This document shows, one piece after another, positions 39,992 to 47,940 of a DNA stretch of 64,000 nucleotides (position 1 is its first letter; each line of letters starts with the position of its first letter). Origin of the DNA: Brevundimonas poindexterae (GTDB taxonomy: Bacteria; Pseudomonadota; Alphaproteobacteria; Caulobacterales; Caulobacteraceae). The notes under the pieces are model-generated. The model was not told the origin of the DNA, ran no database searches, and worked only from the letters and a program-made list of their open reading frames with translations. The stretch is taken from NCBI RefSeq assembly GCF_020524625.1, contig NZ_JAIVLL010000003.1, positions 1 through 64,000 on the forward strand. The letters are read 5' to 3'. The position numbers and the translations under genes were made by a program.

Positions 39992-40267
39992 ATGGCCGAC
40001 GACGCCGCCTTTGAATCCAGCCCCGACGTCCTGACCTCGACCGCCCAGGGGCGCCTGCGCACCCTGATCGAGCGGCTGGAGCGGCTGGAAGAGGACAAGC
40101 AGGCCGTCATGGGCGACATGAAGGAGGTCTTCGCCGAAGCCAAGGGCGAGGGCTATGACGTGAAGGTGCTGCGCAAGGTGCTGCGCATCCGCAAGCAGGA
40201 CAAGGCCAAGCGCCAGGAGGAAGAGGCAATCCTCGACCTCTATCTGTCCGCCCTCGGCGAGATCTGA
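39992..40267 (+). CDS. gapR: Chromosome-structuring protein GapR (DUF2312)
   Basis: A 91-residue DUF2312 protein matching GapR, the Caulobacter nucleoid protein that encircles overtwisted DNA ahead of replication and transcription. After a short acidic start come STAQGRLRTLIERLERLEEDK (long helix), EVFAEAKGEGYDVKVLRKVLRIRKQDK and EEEAILDLYLSALGEI, the conserved parts. CGGAG lies six bases before the ATG. Downstream a second coding frame begins across the stop codon. Confidence 0.93.
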   Translation: MADDAAFESSPDVLTSTAQGRLRTLIERLERLEEDKQAVMGDMKEVFAEAKGEGYDVKVLRKVLRIRKQDKAKRQEEEAILDLYLSALGEI

Positions 40268-40608
40268 ACCTGATCCGGCGGTCAAAGCCTGACCGCCTGG
40301 AACGGCCCACGCTGGAGCAGCTGCGCGCGGCCGAGTGCAAGGCCGCCCAGCGCGCCGCCCTTCGCGCCCTCAAAAAGGCCCGCCGCACCGCCGAGGCCGA
40401 AGGCGTCGACCTGTCGGAATGGGAAAGCGAATTCCTCGATTCGGTCTCCGAGAGGATCACCGAACACGGCCGCGCCTTCGCCGACCCGGAAAAGGGCGCC
40501 CCCGGCAAGGCCCTGTCGACCCTGCAGGGCCGCAAGCTGAAAGAGATCACCCGCAAGGCCAGTGGCGAACCCCCGCCGTGGAAACGGCCGAAACCACCGT
40601 CTGAATAG
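40264..40608 (+). CDS. Hypothetical protein coupled to gapR, no canonical start codon
   Basis: A frame of 114 codons runs from the end of gapR to a TAG at 40606-40608 with very strong third-position GC, the sign of a real gene. It holds no ATG, GTG or TTG. The best start is CTG at 40264, which overlaps the gapR stop as CTGA, in the manner of ATGA coupling; a second CTG lies two codons on. The product is basic, helical and Ala/Lys/Arg-rich: EQLRAAECKAAQRAALRALK, then VDLSEWESEFLDSVSERIT, LSTLQGRKLKEI and a Pro-rich tail. No family recognised. Charge and linkage suggest a nucleic-acid-binding partner of GapR, an inference. A sequencing error hiding a start is the alternative. Confidence 0.6.
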   Translation: MNLIRRSKPDRLERPTLEQLRAAECKAAQRAALRALKKARRTAEAEGVDLSEWESEFLDSVSERITEHGRAFADPEKGAPGKALSTLQGRKLKEITRKASGEPPPWKRPKPPSE

Positions 40609-40626
40609 TCTGAATGGTCTGAATTC

Positions 40627-40780
40627 CATTCCTCCCCCATCGGGGGAGGGGAACCATCCGAAGGATGGTGGAGGGGGCGGATGTCATCAGAGGCACGGGC
40701 CCTTCTCGCGAATGGCGGCTCTGCCCCCACCACCCCGGCGCAGAGCGCCGCGGTCCCCCTCCCCCGGTGGGGGAGGAATG
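40627..40780. repeat. Palindromic element, copy A
   Basis: Two arms in inverted orientation: 40627-40679 and 40723-40780. Outer arms pair over CATTCCTCCCCC and GGGGGAGG; each arm also holds its own smaller hairpin (ACCATCC/GGATGGT in the left, GCGC-rich in the right). It closely matches copy B at 47001-47140 and shares design with the element inside ileS. No open frame of its own with coding bias. Confidence 0.85.
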
Positions 40781-41320
40781 GTCGCGGATGCGCGGAAGCG
40801 CCTCTCGCCCGAAGGGCAGAGGTTGGAGGGCAGGCGGAGCGCCGGGCCTTCGCCCGGAGTGACTAGAGTTTACCGTTTCGACGAAGGCTGACGCTCCGCG
40901 CGGTGGTTTTCCGGAAGCTTGCGTCGGGTGGCCGTGTTCGGGCCTTACCGCAGCGCCTCCGACGGGCGGGCGGGGCCTGCGCCCCGTCCCGGAACGGCCG
41001 AGTATCCCCCTCGACCCTTACCCCGATCCCACACCCGGAGGCGGAGATCGAGGGTGCATGAAGGTGGGCCTAACGCTCGGCTCGCGGAGCCTCGCTGCTT
41101 GAGGCCCGAAAGCCGGGTGTTGGCGTCCTCCAACCCCGCTCCATCGCTCCCGCCGCTCACAAGGTCGCAGGCCTTACGAGCCCTCCGTGCGACGGGACGG
41201 GGGAAGGTTTGCACAGACCCGGGCTGAGGCGGGGAAGTCGGGTCGGGAAACCGTCGCAGCGTTGAAAGGGCGGGGGAATTCGGGGGCGGCTGTGATGGCT
41301 GGGGGCATCGGGTCAGCGAT
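40781..41320. other. Gene-free GC-rich stretch with inverted repeats
   Basis: No gene with proper codon bias or a recognisable product is seen on either strand. The stretch holds several hairpins, for example CCTCTCGCCC-GAA-GGGCAGAGG near 40800 and GGGGC-CTGC-GCCCC near 40975, and open frames there look like by-products of high GC. It may be a decayed repeat or an untranslated structured region. Confidence 0.5.
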
Positions 41321-41344
41321 CCTTCTCCCCCGGAGGGGAGAAGG
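41321..41344 (-). terminator. Hairpin just after ileS
   Basis: A perfect 10-bp stem (CCTTCTCCCC/GGGGAGAAGG, 4-base loop) eight bases after the ileS stop. No U-run follows, so it may act as a 3' stabiliser or be a piece of the palindromic repeat family rather than a true intrinsic terminator. Confidence 0.5.
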
Positions 41345-41351
41345 GCCGTTG

Positions 41352-44300
41352 TCAGCCCTTCTGCGCGTCCAGCCAGCGGACGGCGTCGGCGTCGCGGGCG
41401 CTGAGGTCGGGGTAGTCGGGGTCGGAGCCGACGTCCGGCACGCGGCGCCAGGAGCGGGCACATTTGGGGTGGTCGGCGGTGTCGATGCGGGCAGTGACCG
41501 TATCGCCGCTGGCCGACAGTTCGGCGCCCGAGGTGCGGAACACCTCGGCGGCATCCAGGCCGTCGAAGGCGGCCATCAGATCGGCGGGCAGGGTGACCGT
41601 GGGCCAGGCATCGAGGGCGCCGCCGATGACCTTGTCGCGGCGGGCGGCTTCGAGGGCTTCATTGACGGTTTCCAGCACGGTCCAGACCTTGTCCCAGCGC
41701 GCGGCCTCGGCGTCGTTCTGCCATTCGGCCGGGGTGTCGGGGATCACGCGGGCGCAGTTGGTGCCGGCCCCATCATCGCTCTGGGGGGGATAGCGGGTGG
41801 TCCAGGCCTCTTCCATGGTGAAGGGGGTGAGGGGGGCCAGCCAGGCGGTCAGGCGCAGGAAGACCTCGTGCATGACGGTGCGGGCGGCGCGCCGGCGGAT
41901 CGCATCGGGGCGGTCGCAGTAGAGGCTGTCCTTGCGGACGTCGAAATAGAGGGCCGACAGGTCGCCCGAGCAGAATTCCAGCACCGGACGGATCACGTCC
42001 TGGAAGTCATAGGTCTCATAGGCCTGACGGACCTGGCCATCCAGCTGCCACAGGCGGTGCAGGATGAAGCGCTCGAGCGGCGGCATCTGGTCCAGCGGCA
42101 GGCGCTCGGCCTCGTCGAAACCGGCCAGTGCGCCCAGCAGATAGCGCACGGTGTTGCGCAGCTTGCGATAGGCTTCGACCGTGGTCTGCAGGATCTGTTT
42201 GCCGATGCGCTGGTCCTCGGCATAGTCGACCAGGGCCACCCACAGACGCAGGATGTCGGCGCCCGACTCCTTGATGACGGTCGCCGGGTCGACGGTGTTG
42301 CCCAGCGACTTGGACATCTTCTTGCCCTGCTCGTCCTGGGTGAAGCCGTGCGTCAGGACGGCCTTGTAGGGCGCGCGACCGCGGGTGCCGCAGCCTTCCA
42401 GCAGGTTGGACTGGAACCAGCCGCGGTGCTGGTCGGAGCCTTCCAGATAGAGGTCGGCGGGCCAGTGCGAGGGGCGGTCGCCGTCATAGCCGTGCTCGGG
42501 CGTGCGGGGCTCGAGCGTGAAGGCGTGGGTGCAGCCCGAGTCGAACCAGACATCGAGGATGTCGGTGACCTTTTCGTACTGGGCCGGGTCGTGGACGCCG
42601 AGGAAGTCGGCATCCGGCGTCTCGAACCAGGCATCGGCGCCGCCCTCGCGGATGGCGGTGAGGATGCGGGCGTCGACCGCGTCGTCGTGCAGCGGCTGGC
42701 CGGTGTGCTTGTCAACGAACATGGCGAGCGGCGTGCCCCAGGCGCGCTGGCGGCTGATCAGCCAGTCGGGGCGGTCCTCGACCATGGAGCGGATGCGGTT
42801 CTTGCCCGCCGCCGGGTGGAAGGTGGTGGCGTCGATGGCCGCAAGCGCCAGTTCCCTCAACGTCCTCCCTTCCCCCTCGATGGGGGAAGGGCCGGGGTTG
42901 GGGGTGGAGGAAGGCGTCAAGTTTTCCGACCGGGAGGCGCCTTCCGTGCTCCATGACGAGATGGCGGCGTCTTCACCCCCATCCCAACCCTTCCCCCATC
43001 GAGGGGGAAGGGCCTTGTCGAGTCGGATGAACCACTGGGGGGTGTTGCGGAAGATGATGGGCGCCTTCGAGCGCCAGCTGTGCGGATAGGAGTGCTCCAT
43101 CCGGCCGCGCGCCAGCAGATTGCCGGCCTCGATCAGCTTTTCGGTGACGACCTTGTTGGCGGCGCCGAACTTGCCGATCTTGTCCTTCTTGCCCTCGGTC
43201 TCCAGCACCTTGAGCCCGGCGAACAGGGGCACGTGCGGATAGTAGGCGCCGTTGGCGTCGACCGTCTCGGGCACTTCCTTGTGGCCGTGGGCCTTCCACA
43301 CCTCATAGTCGTCGGCCCCGTGGCCGGGGGCGGTGTGGACGAAGCCGGTGCCGGCGTCGTCGGTGACGTGGTCGCCCGCCAGCAGGGGCACGGCAAAGCC
43401 ATAGCCGGGATCCAGCTCGGCCAAGGGATGGGCGCACTCCAGCCCCGAGGGATTGATGTCGCCGAGGCGGGTAAAGGTGGCGATCTTCGCGGCCTTGAAG
43501 ACCTCTTCCGCCAGCTTGTCGGCCAGGATCAGCCGGTCGCCCGGCTTGGCCCAGGGCTCGAACTCCAGCCCCTCTTCCATGGCGGTGACCTCATAGACGC
43601 CATAGGCGATCTCGGGGCCGTAGCTGATGGCGCGGTTGGCCGGGATGGTCCAGGGCGTGGTCGTCCAGATGACGATGGCGGGGGTGGAATGGCGGAAGGC
43701 CAGCAGGTCGTCGTCGTGGTCGTCGGTGGCACCGGTGACCGGGAACTTCACCCAGATCGTGGGCGAGACATGGTCGTGGTATTCGATCTCGGCCTCGGCC
43801 AGGGCGGTGCGCTCGACCGGCGACCACATGACGGGCTTGGAGCCGCGATACAGCTGGCCCGAATTCTTGAACTTGTGGAACTCGGCGACGATGGCGGCCT
43901 CGGTGCCGTAGTCCATGGTGGCGTAGCGGTTGGCCCAGTCGGCGGTGACGCCGAGGCGCTTGAACTGCTCGCGCTGGACGTCGATCCAGCCCTCGGCATA
44001 GGTGCGGCAGGCGGCGCGGAATTCGGCCTTGGAGACCTCGTCCTTGCGGCGGCCTTTCGCGCGGAACTGTTCCTCGATCTTCCACTCGATCGGCAGGCCG
44101 TGGCAGTCCCAGCCGGGGACGTAGTCGACGTCATAGCCCAGCAGGAAGCGCGACCGGACCACGAAGTCCTTGAGCGTCTTGTTCAGCGCGTGGCCGATGT
44201 GGATGTCGCCGTTGGCGTAGGGCGGGCCGTCGTGAAGGACGTAGAGGGGGGCGTTCTGCGACTGACGCTCGGCGCGCAGGCGGGCGTAGAGGTCGCCCCA

Positions 44301-44435
44301 GGCCTCGAGGATCTCGGGCTCCTTCTTCGGCAGGCCGCCGCGCATGGGGAAGGGCGTCTCGGGCAGGAAGACGGTGTCGCGATAGTCGCGGGCGGTCGAA
44401 GCGGTGTCGCCAGAATTATTGCCGGTGTCGGCCAT
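41352..44435 (-). CDS. ileS: Isoleucyl-tRNA synthetase with in-frame repeat insertion
   Basis: A 1027-residue class I synthetase, longer than the roughly 940-980 usual for the group. HIGH is in GDIHIGHALNK near 77; the CP1 editing domain has WTTTPWTIPANRAISYG and the GTGFVHTAPGHGADDY segment; KMSKS is in GKKMSKSLGN near 706; an anticodon-binding domain follows. The zinc-finger C-terminus of some IleRS is not obvious; the end is PDLSARDADAVRWLDAQKG. Between NTPQWFIRLDK and TLRELALAAID lies an extra stretch of about 48 residues (475-522), Gly/Pro/Ser-rich, encoded by a palindromic element (separate entry). In E. coli IleRS the two flanks are nearly joined. Active-site motifs are intact, so the enzyme should work. 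Confidence 0.96.
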   Translation of the reverse strand: MADTGNNSGDTASTARDYRDTVFLPETPFPMRGGLPKKEPEILEAWGDLYARLRAERQSQNAPLYVLHDGPPYANGDIHIGHALNKTLKDFVVRSRFLLGYDVDYVPGWDCHGLPIEWKIEEQFRAKGRRKDEVSKAEFRAACRTYAEGWIDVQREQFKRLGVTADWANRYATMDYGTEAAIVAEFHKFKNSGQLYRGSKPVMWSPVERTALAEAEIEYHDHVSPTIWVKFPVTGATDDHDDDLLAFRHSTPAIVIWTTTPWTIPANRAISYGPEIAYGVYEVTAMEEGLEFEPWAKPGDRLILADKLAEEVFKAAKIATFTRLGDINPSGLECAHPLAELDPGYGFAVPLLAGDHVTDDAGTGFVHTAPGHGADDYEVWKAHGHKEVPETVDANGAYYPHVPLFAGLKVLETEGKKDKIGKFGAANKVVTEKLIEAGNLLARGRMEHSYPHSWRSKAPIIFRNTPQWFIRLDKALPPRWGKGWDGGEDAAISSWSTEGASRSENLTPSSTPNPGPSPIEGEGRTLRELALAAIDATTFHPAAGKNRIRSMVEDRPDWLISRQRAWGTPLAMFVDKHTGQPLHDDAVDARILTAIREGGADAWFETPDADFLGVHDPAQYEKVTDILDVWFDSGCTHAFTLEPRTPEHGYDGDRPSHWPADLYLEGSDQHRGWFQSNLLEGCGTRGRAPYKAVLTHGFTQDEQGKKMSKSLGNTVDPATVIKESGADILRLWVALVDYAEDQRIGKQILQTTVEAYRKLRNTVRYLLGALAGFDEAERLPLDQMPPLERFILHRLWQLDGQVRQAYETYDFQDVIRPVLEFCSGDLSALYFDVRKDSLYCDRPDAIRRRAARTVMHEVFLRLTAWLAPLTPFTMEEAWTTRYPPQSDDGAGTNCARVIPDTPAEWQNDAEAARWDKVWTVLETVNEALEAARRDKVIGGALDAWPTVTLPADLMAAFDGLDAAEVFRTSGAELSASGDTVTARIDTADHPKCARSWRRVPDVGSDPDYPDLSARDADAVRWLDAQKG
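42868..43011. repeat. Palindromic element inserted in frame in ileS
   Basis: Inverted arms at 42868-42907 and 42974-43011 share CCTTCCCCCTCGATGGGGGA and continue with GGTTGGG(GA)TGGGGGTG-type bases; each arm has its own small hairpin (CCCCTCGATGGGG). Total about 144 bp, a multiple of three, translated on the minus strand as part of IleRS without stops (PRWGKGWDGGED at one arm, PNPGPSPIEGEG at the other). Same architecture as copies A and B, with diverged sequence. Confidence 0.85.
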
Positions 44436-44606
44436 GGGTCGGTCTCGTGTCGTTGATCGTTCGCGTGGATTCTTTGGTTCCGCTACCGTTCGCCGCGCGG
44501 CGGCTCACTGCTTGAGCGGGGCATCCCGGCGTGCGCGAGGCGTCAGGCCTGCGGCGCTACGCCGGGCGGCTAATCGAAATCACACGGATCACGCGGACGG
44601 TCATGG

Positions 44607-45581
44607 TCAGGCCGGTCTAGCAGAGGCGGCGGGCGATGCGCCAGCCGAAAGCGCCAGCGCCGCGCGGGCGGCGGCGGCGTCGGCCTCGATCTGGACCTTG
44701 AGGGCGTCGAGGCCGTCGAAGGTCGCCTCGGGCCGGAGGAAGGCGACCAGATCGGTCTCGACGGTCTGGCCGTAGAGGTCGCCGTCGAAGTCGAACAGCC
44801 AGACCTCGAGCAGGGGCTCGTCGGTCGGATACATGGGGCGGACGCCGAGGCTGGCGACGCCATCGACCGAGCGTCCGTCGGCCAGGCGGGTGCGGGTGGC
44901 GTACACGCCGTAGGCCGGGCGCATATAGTCGCCGAGGGCGATGTTGAGGGTCGGCACGCCGATGGTGCGGCCGCGCTTGTCGCCGTGGATGACTTCGCCC
45001 TCGATGGCGAAGGGGCGGCCGAGGATGGCGGTGGCACGGGCCATGTCGCCGGCCTTGAGGGCCTCGCGCACGGCCGAGGAGGACAGCTTCAGGCCATGGG
45101 CATCGTCGACGCGGGCGACCGGGCTGACGGTGAAGCCGGCGGTTTCGCCATAGCGGGCGAGGGCTTCGGGCGAGCCGGAGCGGCCCTTGCCGAAGGTGAA
45201 GTCAAAGCCGACGGCGGCGTGGGCAATGCCCAACCCTCCGCCCAGCACCTCGAGCGCGAAGGCCTGATCGCTCAGGCCGGCCATCTCGCCGTCGAAGGGC
45301 AGGCGGTAGAGGCGGTCGACGCCGAGGCTGTCCAGGGCGCGCTCCATCTGGCCGGGGGACATCAGGCGAAAGGGGGCGGCAGCCGGCTGGAACCAGCGGC
45401 GCGGGTGGGGATCGAAACTGACCACGCCGAGCGGCAGGTCGCGCTGCCGGGCCACCTGGCGCGCAGCGTCGATGACGGCCTGATGGCCCCGGTGGACGCC
45501 GTCGAAGGCGCCGATGGCGACGGCCGCGCCCCGGGCAGAGGGCGGGAGGTCCCGCCAAGTCTCGATGACGGTGAGCGCCAC
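44607..45581 (-). CDS. ribF: Bifunctional riboflavin kinase/FAD synthetase
   Basis: A 324-residue RibF making FMN then FAD. The N-terminal FAD synthetase half has AIGAFDGVHRGHQAVI and FDPHPRRWFQP; LSSSAVREALKAGD closes it. The C-terminal kinase half has EGEVIHGDKRGRTIGVPTLNI and LEVWLFDFDGDLYGQ. I choose the GTG at 45581, which lies one base after the MaoC stop; the longer frame upstream has no support. It lies upstream of ileS as in many bacteria, with a 171-bp gap. Confidence 0.93.
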   Translation of the reverse strand: MALTVIETWRDLPPSARGAAVAIGAFDGVHRGHQAVIDAARQVARQRDLPLGVVSFDPHPRRWFQPAAAPFRLMSPGQMERALDSLGVDRLYRLPFDGEMAGLSDQAFALEVLGGGLGIAHAAVGFDFTFGKGRSGSPEALARYGETAGFTVSPVARVDDAHGLKLSSSAVREALKAGDMARATAILGRPFAIEGEVIHGDKRGRTIGVPTLNIALGDYMRPAYGVYATRTRLADGRSVDGVASLGVRPMYPTDEPLLEVWLFDFDGDLYGQTVETDLVAFLRPEATFDGLDALKVQIEADAAAARAALALSAGASPAASARPA

Positions 45582-45582
45582 G

Positions 45583-46044
45583 TCAGCCCTTTGCGGGGCG
45601 ACGCCGGCGCGGCACACGCACACTGGCCTCGCCGTCCAGAACCAGCTGGTCGCCGACCAGACCCTCGCAGCGCAGCACCACGCGGGCCGATTCCGCATCG
45701 ATGGAGGCGACGGTGACGCGGGCGATGACGGTGTCGCCGATCTTCACCGGCCGGTGGAAGGCAGTGTTCTGGCCGAGGAAGATGGAGCCCGCGCCCGGCA
45801 GGATCATGCCGACCACGGCCGAGCCGAAGGAGGCGCTGAGCAGGCCATGGGCGATGCGACCGCGATAGGCCGTTTTCGAGGCAAAGGCCTCGTCCATGTG
45901 CAGGGGATTGAAGTCGTCCGAGGCCTCGGCGAACTGCTGGATGCGGGCCTCGGTCACTTCGACGGCCTTTTCCGCCGTCATGCCGACAAACAGCTCGTCA
46001 AGGATGTATCCGCCCGAGGGGTGCGCGCTAACCGTCTGTGTCAT
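45583..46044 (-). CDS. MaoC-like hydratase (hot-dog fold)
   Basis: A 153-residue (R)-hydratase-type protein. The hydratase signature is in DFNPLHMDEAFASKTAYRGR with the catalytic Asp/His, and AHGLLSASFGSAVVG follows. It should hydrate enoyl-CoA or enoyl-ACP or act in a related step; substrate is not evident. Coupled to ribF (one-base gap). Confidence 0.9.
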   Translation of the reverse strand: MTQTVSAHPSGGYILDELFVGMTAEKAVEVTEARIQQFAEASDDFNPLHMDEAFASKTAYRGRIAHGLLSASFGSAVVGMILPGAGSIFLGQNTAFHRPVKIGDTVIARVTVASIDAESARVVLRCEGLVGDQLVLDGEASVRVPRRRRPAKG

Positions 46045-46082
46045 CGGGCGGTGTTAGCGCCGGAATCGCGCGAAGGCGAGCC

Positions 46083-46952
46083 TTACCAAACCAGTTCGAG
46101 GGCGGCGTAGCGGGCGGAAGTGCCTTCTTCGGCCAGCAGGGCACCGGCGCGGGCGGGGTCGAGGGCGCCGTCGGTCCCCATGGCCTTTTCCCCGTGGATG
46201 CCGCGCGCGATGAACAGGCAGTCCAGCCCCTGCTGTTCAGCGCCCAGCACATCGGTGATCACGCCGTCACCGATGCACAGCACGCGCGACCGGTCGAGAT
46301 CGCCGAGGCCCAGCCGACCGGCCTCGGCCAGCGACAGGTCGTAGATGGGAGCAAACGGCTTGCCGGCCATGACCACCGGCCCGCCCAGCTGCTCATAAAG
46401 ATCGGCCAGCGACCCGCCGCAATAGATCAGGGTATCGCCCCGCTGGACCACCCGGTCGGGGTTGGCGCAGATCAGCTCCAGCCCGCGCGCGGCGGCGGCC
46501 GACAGCTCGTCACGGTAGTCCTCGGGCGTCTCGGTGGTGTCGTCGCGGGGCCCGGTGACCGACAGGAAGGCGGCGTCTCCGACCGCCTCGGCGCGGGTCA
46601 GGCCGAGGCCCGCATAGAGGGGGGCGTCGCGCTCGGGCCCGATGATCAGGGCCGGGCCGGGCGCGCGCTTCGCCAGCTCCATCCGCGTGGCATCGCCCGA
46701 GGTGACAAAGCCGTCCCAGGCCGCGCGCGGCACGCCGAGGCTGTCCAGCTGGGCGACGACATCCGAGGCCGGCCGCGGCGAGTTGGAGATCAGCACCACA
46801 GTGCCGCCCTGCTCTCGAAAGGCCTGAAGCGCGGCACAGGGGCCGGGCCAGCTTTCGCGGCCGTTGTGGATCACGCCCCAGACGTCACAGAGCAGCAGGT
46901 CATAGTCCTCGGCAACGGCAGACAGGCGGGGCAGGGGGGCGGGGTGCGTCAT
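46083..46952 (-). CDS. HAD-superfamily phosphatase, TIGR01459 type
   Basis: A 289-residue HAD hydrolase of the NagD-like class (TIGR01459). Motif I is DVWGVIHNG (Asp nucleophile in LLLCDVWGV), motif II is VLISNSPRP, and GKPFAPIYD plus CIGDGVITDVLGA give the Lys and acidic motifs. The substrate is unknown. The ribF-MaoC-HAD cluster is head-to-tail with 38-bp spacing. Its upstream 150 bp is palindromic element copy B. Confidence 0.9.
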   Translation of the reverse strand: MTHPAPLPRLSAVAEDYDLLLCDVWGVIHNGRESWPGPCAALQAFREQGGTVVLISNSPRPASDVVAQLDSLGVPRAAWDGFVTSGDATRMELAKRAPGPALIIGPERDAPLYAGLGLTRAEAVGDAAFLSVTGPRDDTTETPEDYRDELSAAAARGLELICANPDRVVQRGDTLIYCGGSLADLYEQLGGPVVMAGKPFAPIYDLSLAEAGRLGLGDLDRSRVLCIGDGVITDVLGAEQQGLDCLFIARGIHGEKAMGTDGALDPARAGALLAEEGTSARYAALELVW

Positions 46953-47000
46953 GGGGCGTGGTTAGCGGACGGACCCGGGCGGGGGAAGTGCATCGGCCGG

Positions 47001-47140
47001 CATTCCTCCCCCATCGGGGGAGGGGGACCATCCGAAGGATGGGGGAGGGGGCCAGCCATGGATCGGGGCATTGAAGTCAGCGCTGCCCCCACCACCCCAG
47101 CGCTACGCGCTGCGGTCCCCCTCCCCCGGTGGGGGAGGAT
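47001..47140. repeat. Palindromic element, copy B
   Basis: Arms 47001-47051 and 47085-47140 are inverted copies with the same inner hairpins as copy A (ACCATCCGAAGGATGG on the left; GCGCTACGCGC on the right). Nearly identical to copy A over both arms. The right arm forms the end and stop of the DUF559 gene. Confidence 0.88.
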
Positions 47141-47480
47141 TTGTGAGGTCGCGGAGGGCGGCGAGGACGCCGTCCAGATTGGTCAGTACATCGCGGGCCG
47201 GAACTCGCCAGACCCGGATCCCCTGCGCCGTCAGCCACTCGGTGCGGCGGGCGTCGTGGCGGATCTGATCTGGATGGTCGTGGGTCTGGCCGTCGACCTC
47301 GACTGCCAGCCGGGCGTCTTCGCACCAGAAGTCGAGGACGAAGGGGCCCATCGGGTGCTGCCGCCGAAATCGCGCCCCCTGCTGTTGTCCACGTATCGCC
47401 TGCCAGAGAATGACCTCCGGCAAGGTCATTCGGCGTCGGAGCGAGCGGGCCCGCGCCACCGTGGTCCTGGGTGGATGCAT
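47103..47480 (-). CDS. DUF559 (Vsr-fold) nuclease-like protein
   Basis: A 125-residue DUF559 protein. It shows ARSLRRRMTLPEVILWQAIRG, GARFRRQHPMGPFVLDFWCED, LAVEVDGQTH (acidic residues of the PD-(D/E)xK core) and WLTAQGIRVWRVPARDVLTNLDGVL. The last dozen codons and the TAG stop lie inside palindromic element copy B, giving a NPPPPGEGDRSA tail, which suggests the element inserted into or evolved with the 3' end. The start is uncertain for lack of a ribosome site; ATG 47480 gives the normal domain length. Activity on DNA is unproven. Confidence 0.78.
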   Translation of the reverse strand: MHPPRTTVARARSLRRRMTLPEVILWQAIRGQQQGARFRRQHPMGPFVLDFWCEDARLAVEVDGQTHDHPDQIRHDARRTEWLTAQGIRVWRVPARDVLTNLDGVLAALRDLTNPPPPGEGDRSA

Positions 47481-47574
47481 GCGCGGAGTATTCGAGTCGG
47501 CCCGGCGCACGTCAATCAAGCGGAACACCGCCGGTACCCCGGCGTTCGACCGGGGGACCACAGGGAGAGATCAC

Positions 47575-47925
47575 ATGCAATCGGTGAAGATGCTGGCGAC
47601 GGTGGCGGGGTGCGGGCTGATGCTGAGCGGTTGTGCGACTGCGGGCTACGGCGACTATGCCTCGGCGTGCGAGCGGGACTATGCGAAGAACCGCGAGCGG
47701 GCCATCAGCGCCGGGGCCCTGCTGGGCGCGGCCGTCGGTGCGGCGGTGGCCGGAGAGGGTAATCGCGAGCAGGGCGCCGCGATCGGCGCCGTGGCCGGGG
47801 CGCTGCTGGGCAGCGAGCTGTCGGAAGAGGATGATCCCTGCGGCTACGGCTTTGGCGGCTACAATGACGACTATCGCTACGGCCGCGAGCGGGTCTACTG
47901 GCGGGACGACACCCGGCGCTGGTAG
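47575..47925 (+). CDS. Glycine-zipper outer-membrane lipoprotein
   Basis: A 116-residue small lipoprotein (LSGC lipobox) with GGGAGAG upstream of the ATG. The middle AISAGALLGAAVGAAVAGEG and AAIGAVAGALLGSE are two glycine-zipper helices (SlyB/Rcs-type 2TM pattern); the C-terminus is Tyr/Asp/Arg rich. Stress-responsive envelope role is usual for such proteins but not shown here. Confidence 0.82.
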   Translation: MQSVKMLATVAGCGLMLSGCATAGYGDYASACERDYAKNRERAISAGALLGAAVGAAVAGEGNREQGAAIGAVAGALLGSELSEEDDPCGYGFGGYNDDYRYGRERVYWRDDTRRW

Positions 47926-47940
47926 GGCCCAGGCGCGATC

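Noticed and set aside
41060..41140. A GCCTAAC string like an integron attC core
   Set aside because: No matching GTTRRRY core at attC distance, no integrase gene and no cassette array nearby.
40945..41463. Minus-strand frame in the gene-free stretch as a small protein
   Set aside because: It runs into the ileS coding side in the wrong frame, has poor codon bias and no ribosome site.
42860..43020. Frameshift or pseudogene in ileS
   Set aside because: The insertion keeps frame, has no stop and all catalytic motifs before and after it are intact, so the gene is most likely functional.
40627..47140. CRISPR array made by the palindromic repeats
   Set aside because: Only three dispersed copies, no regular spacers and no cas genes.
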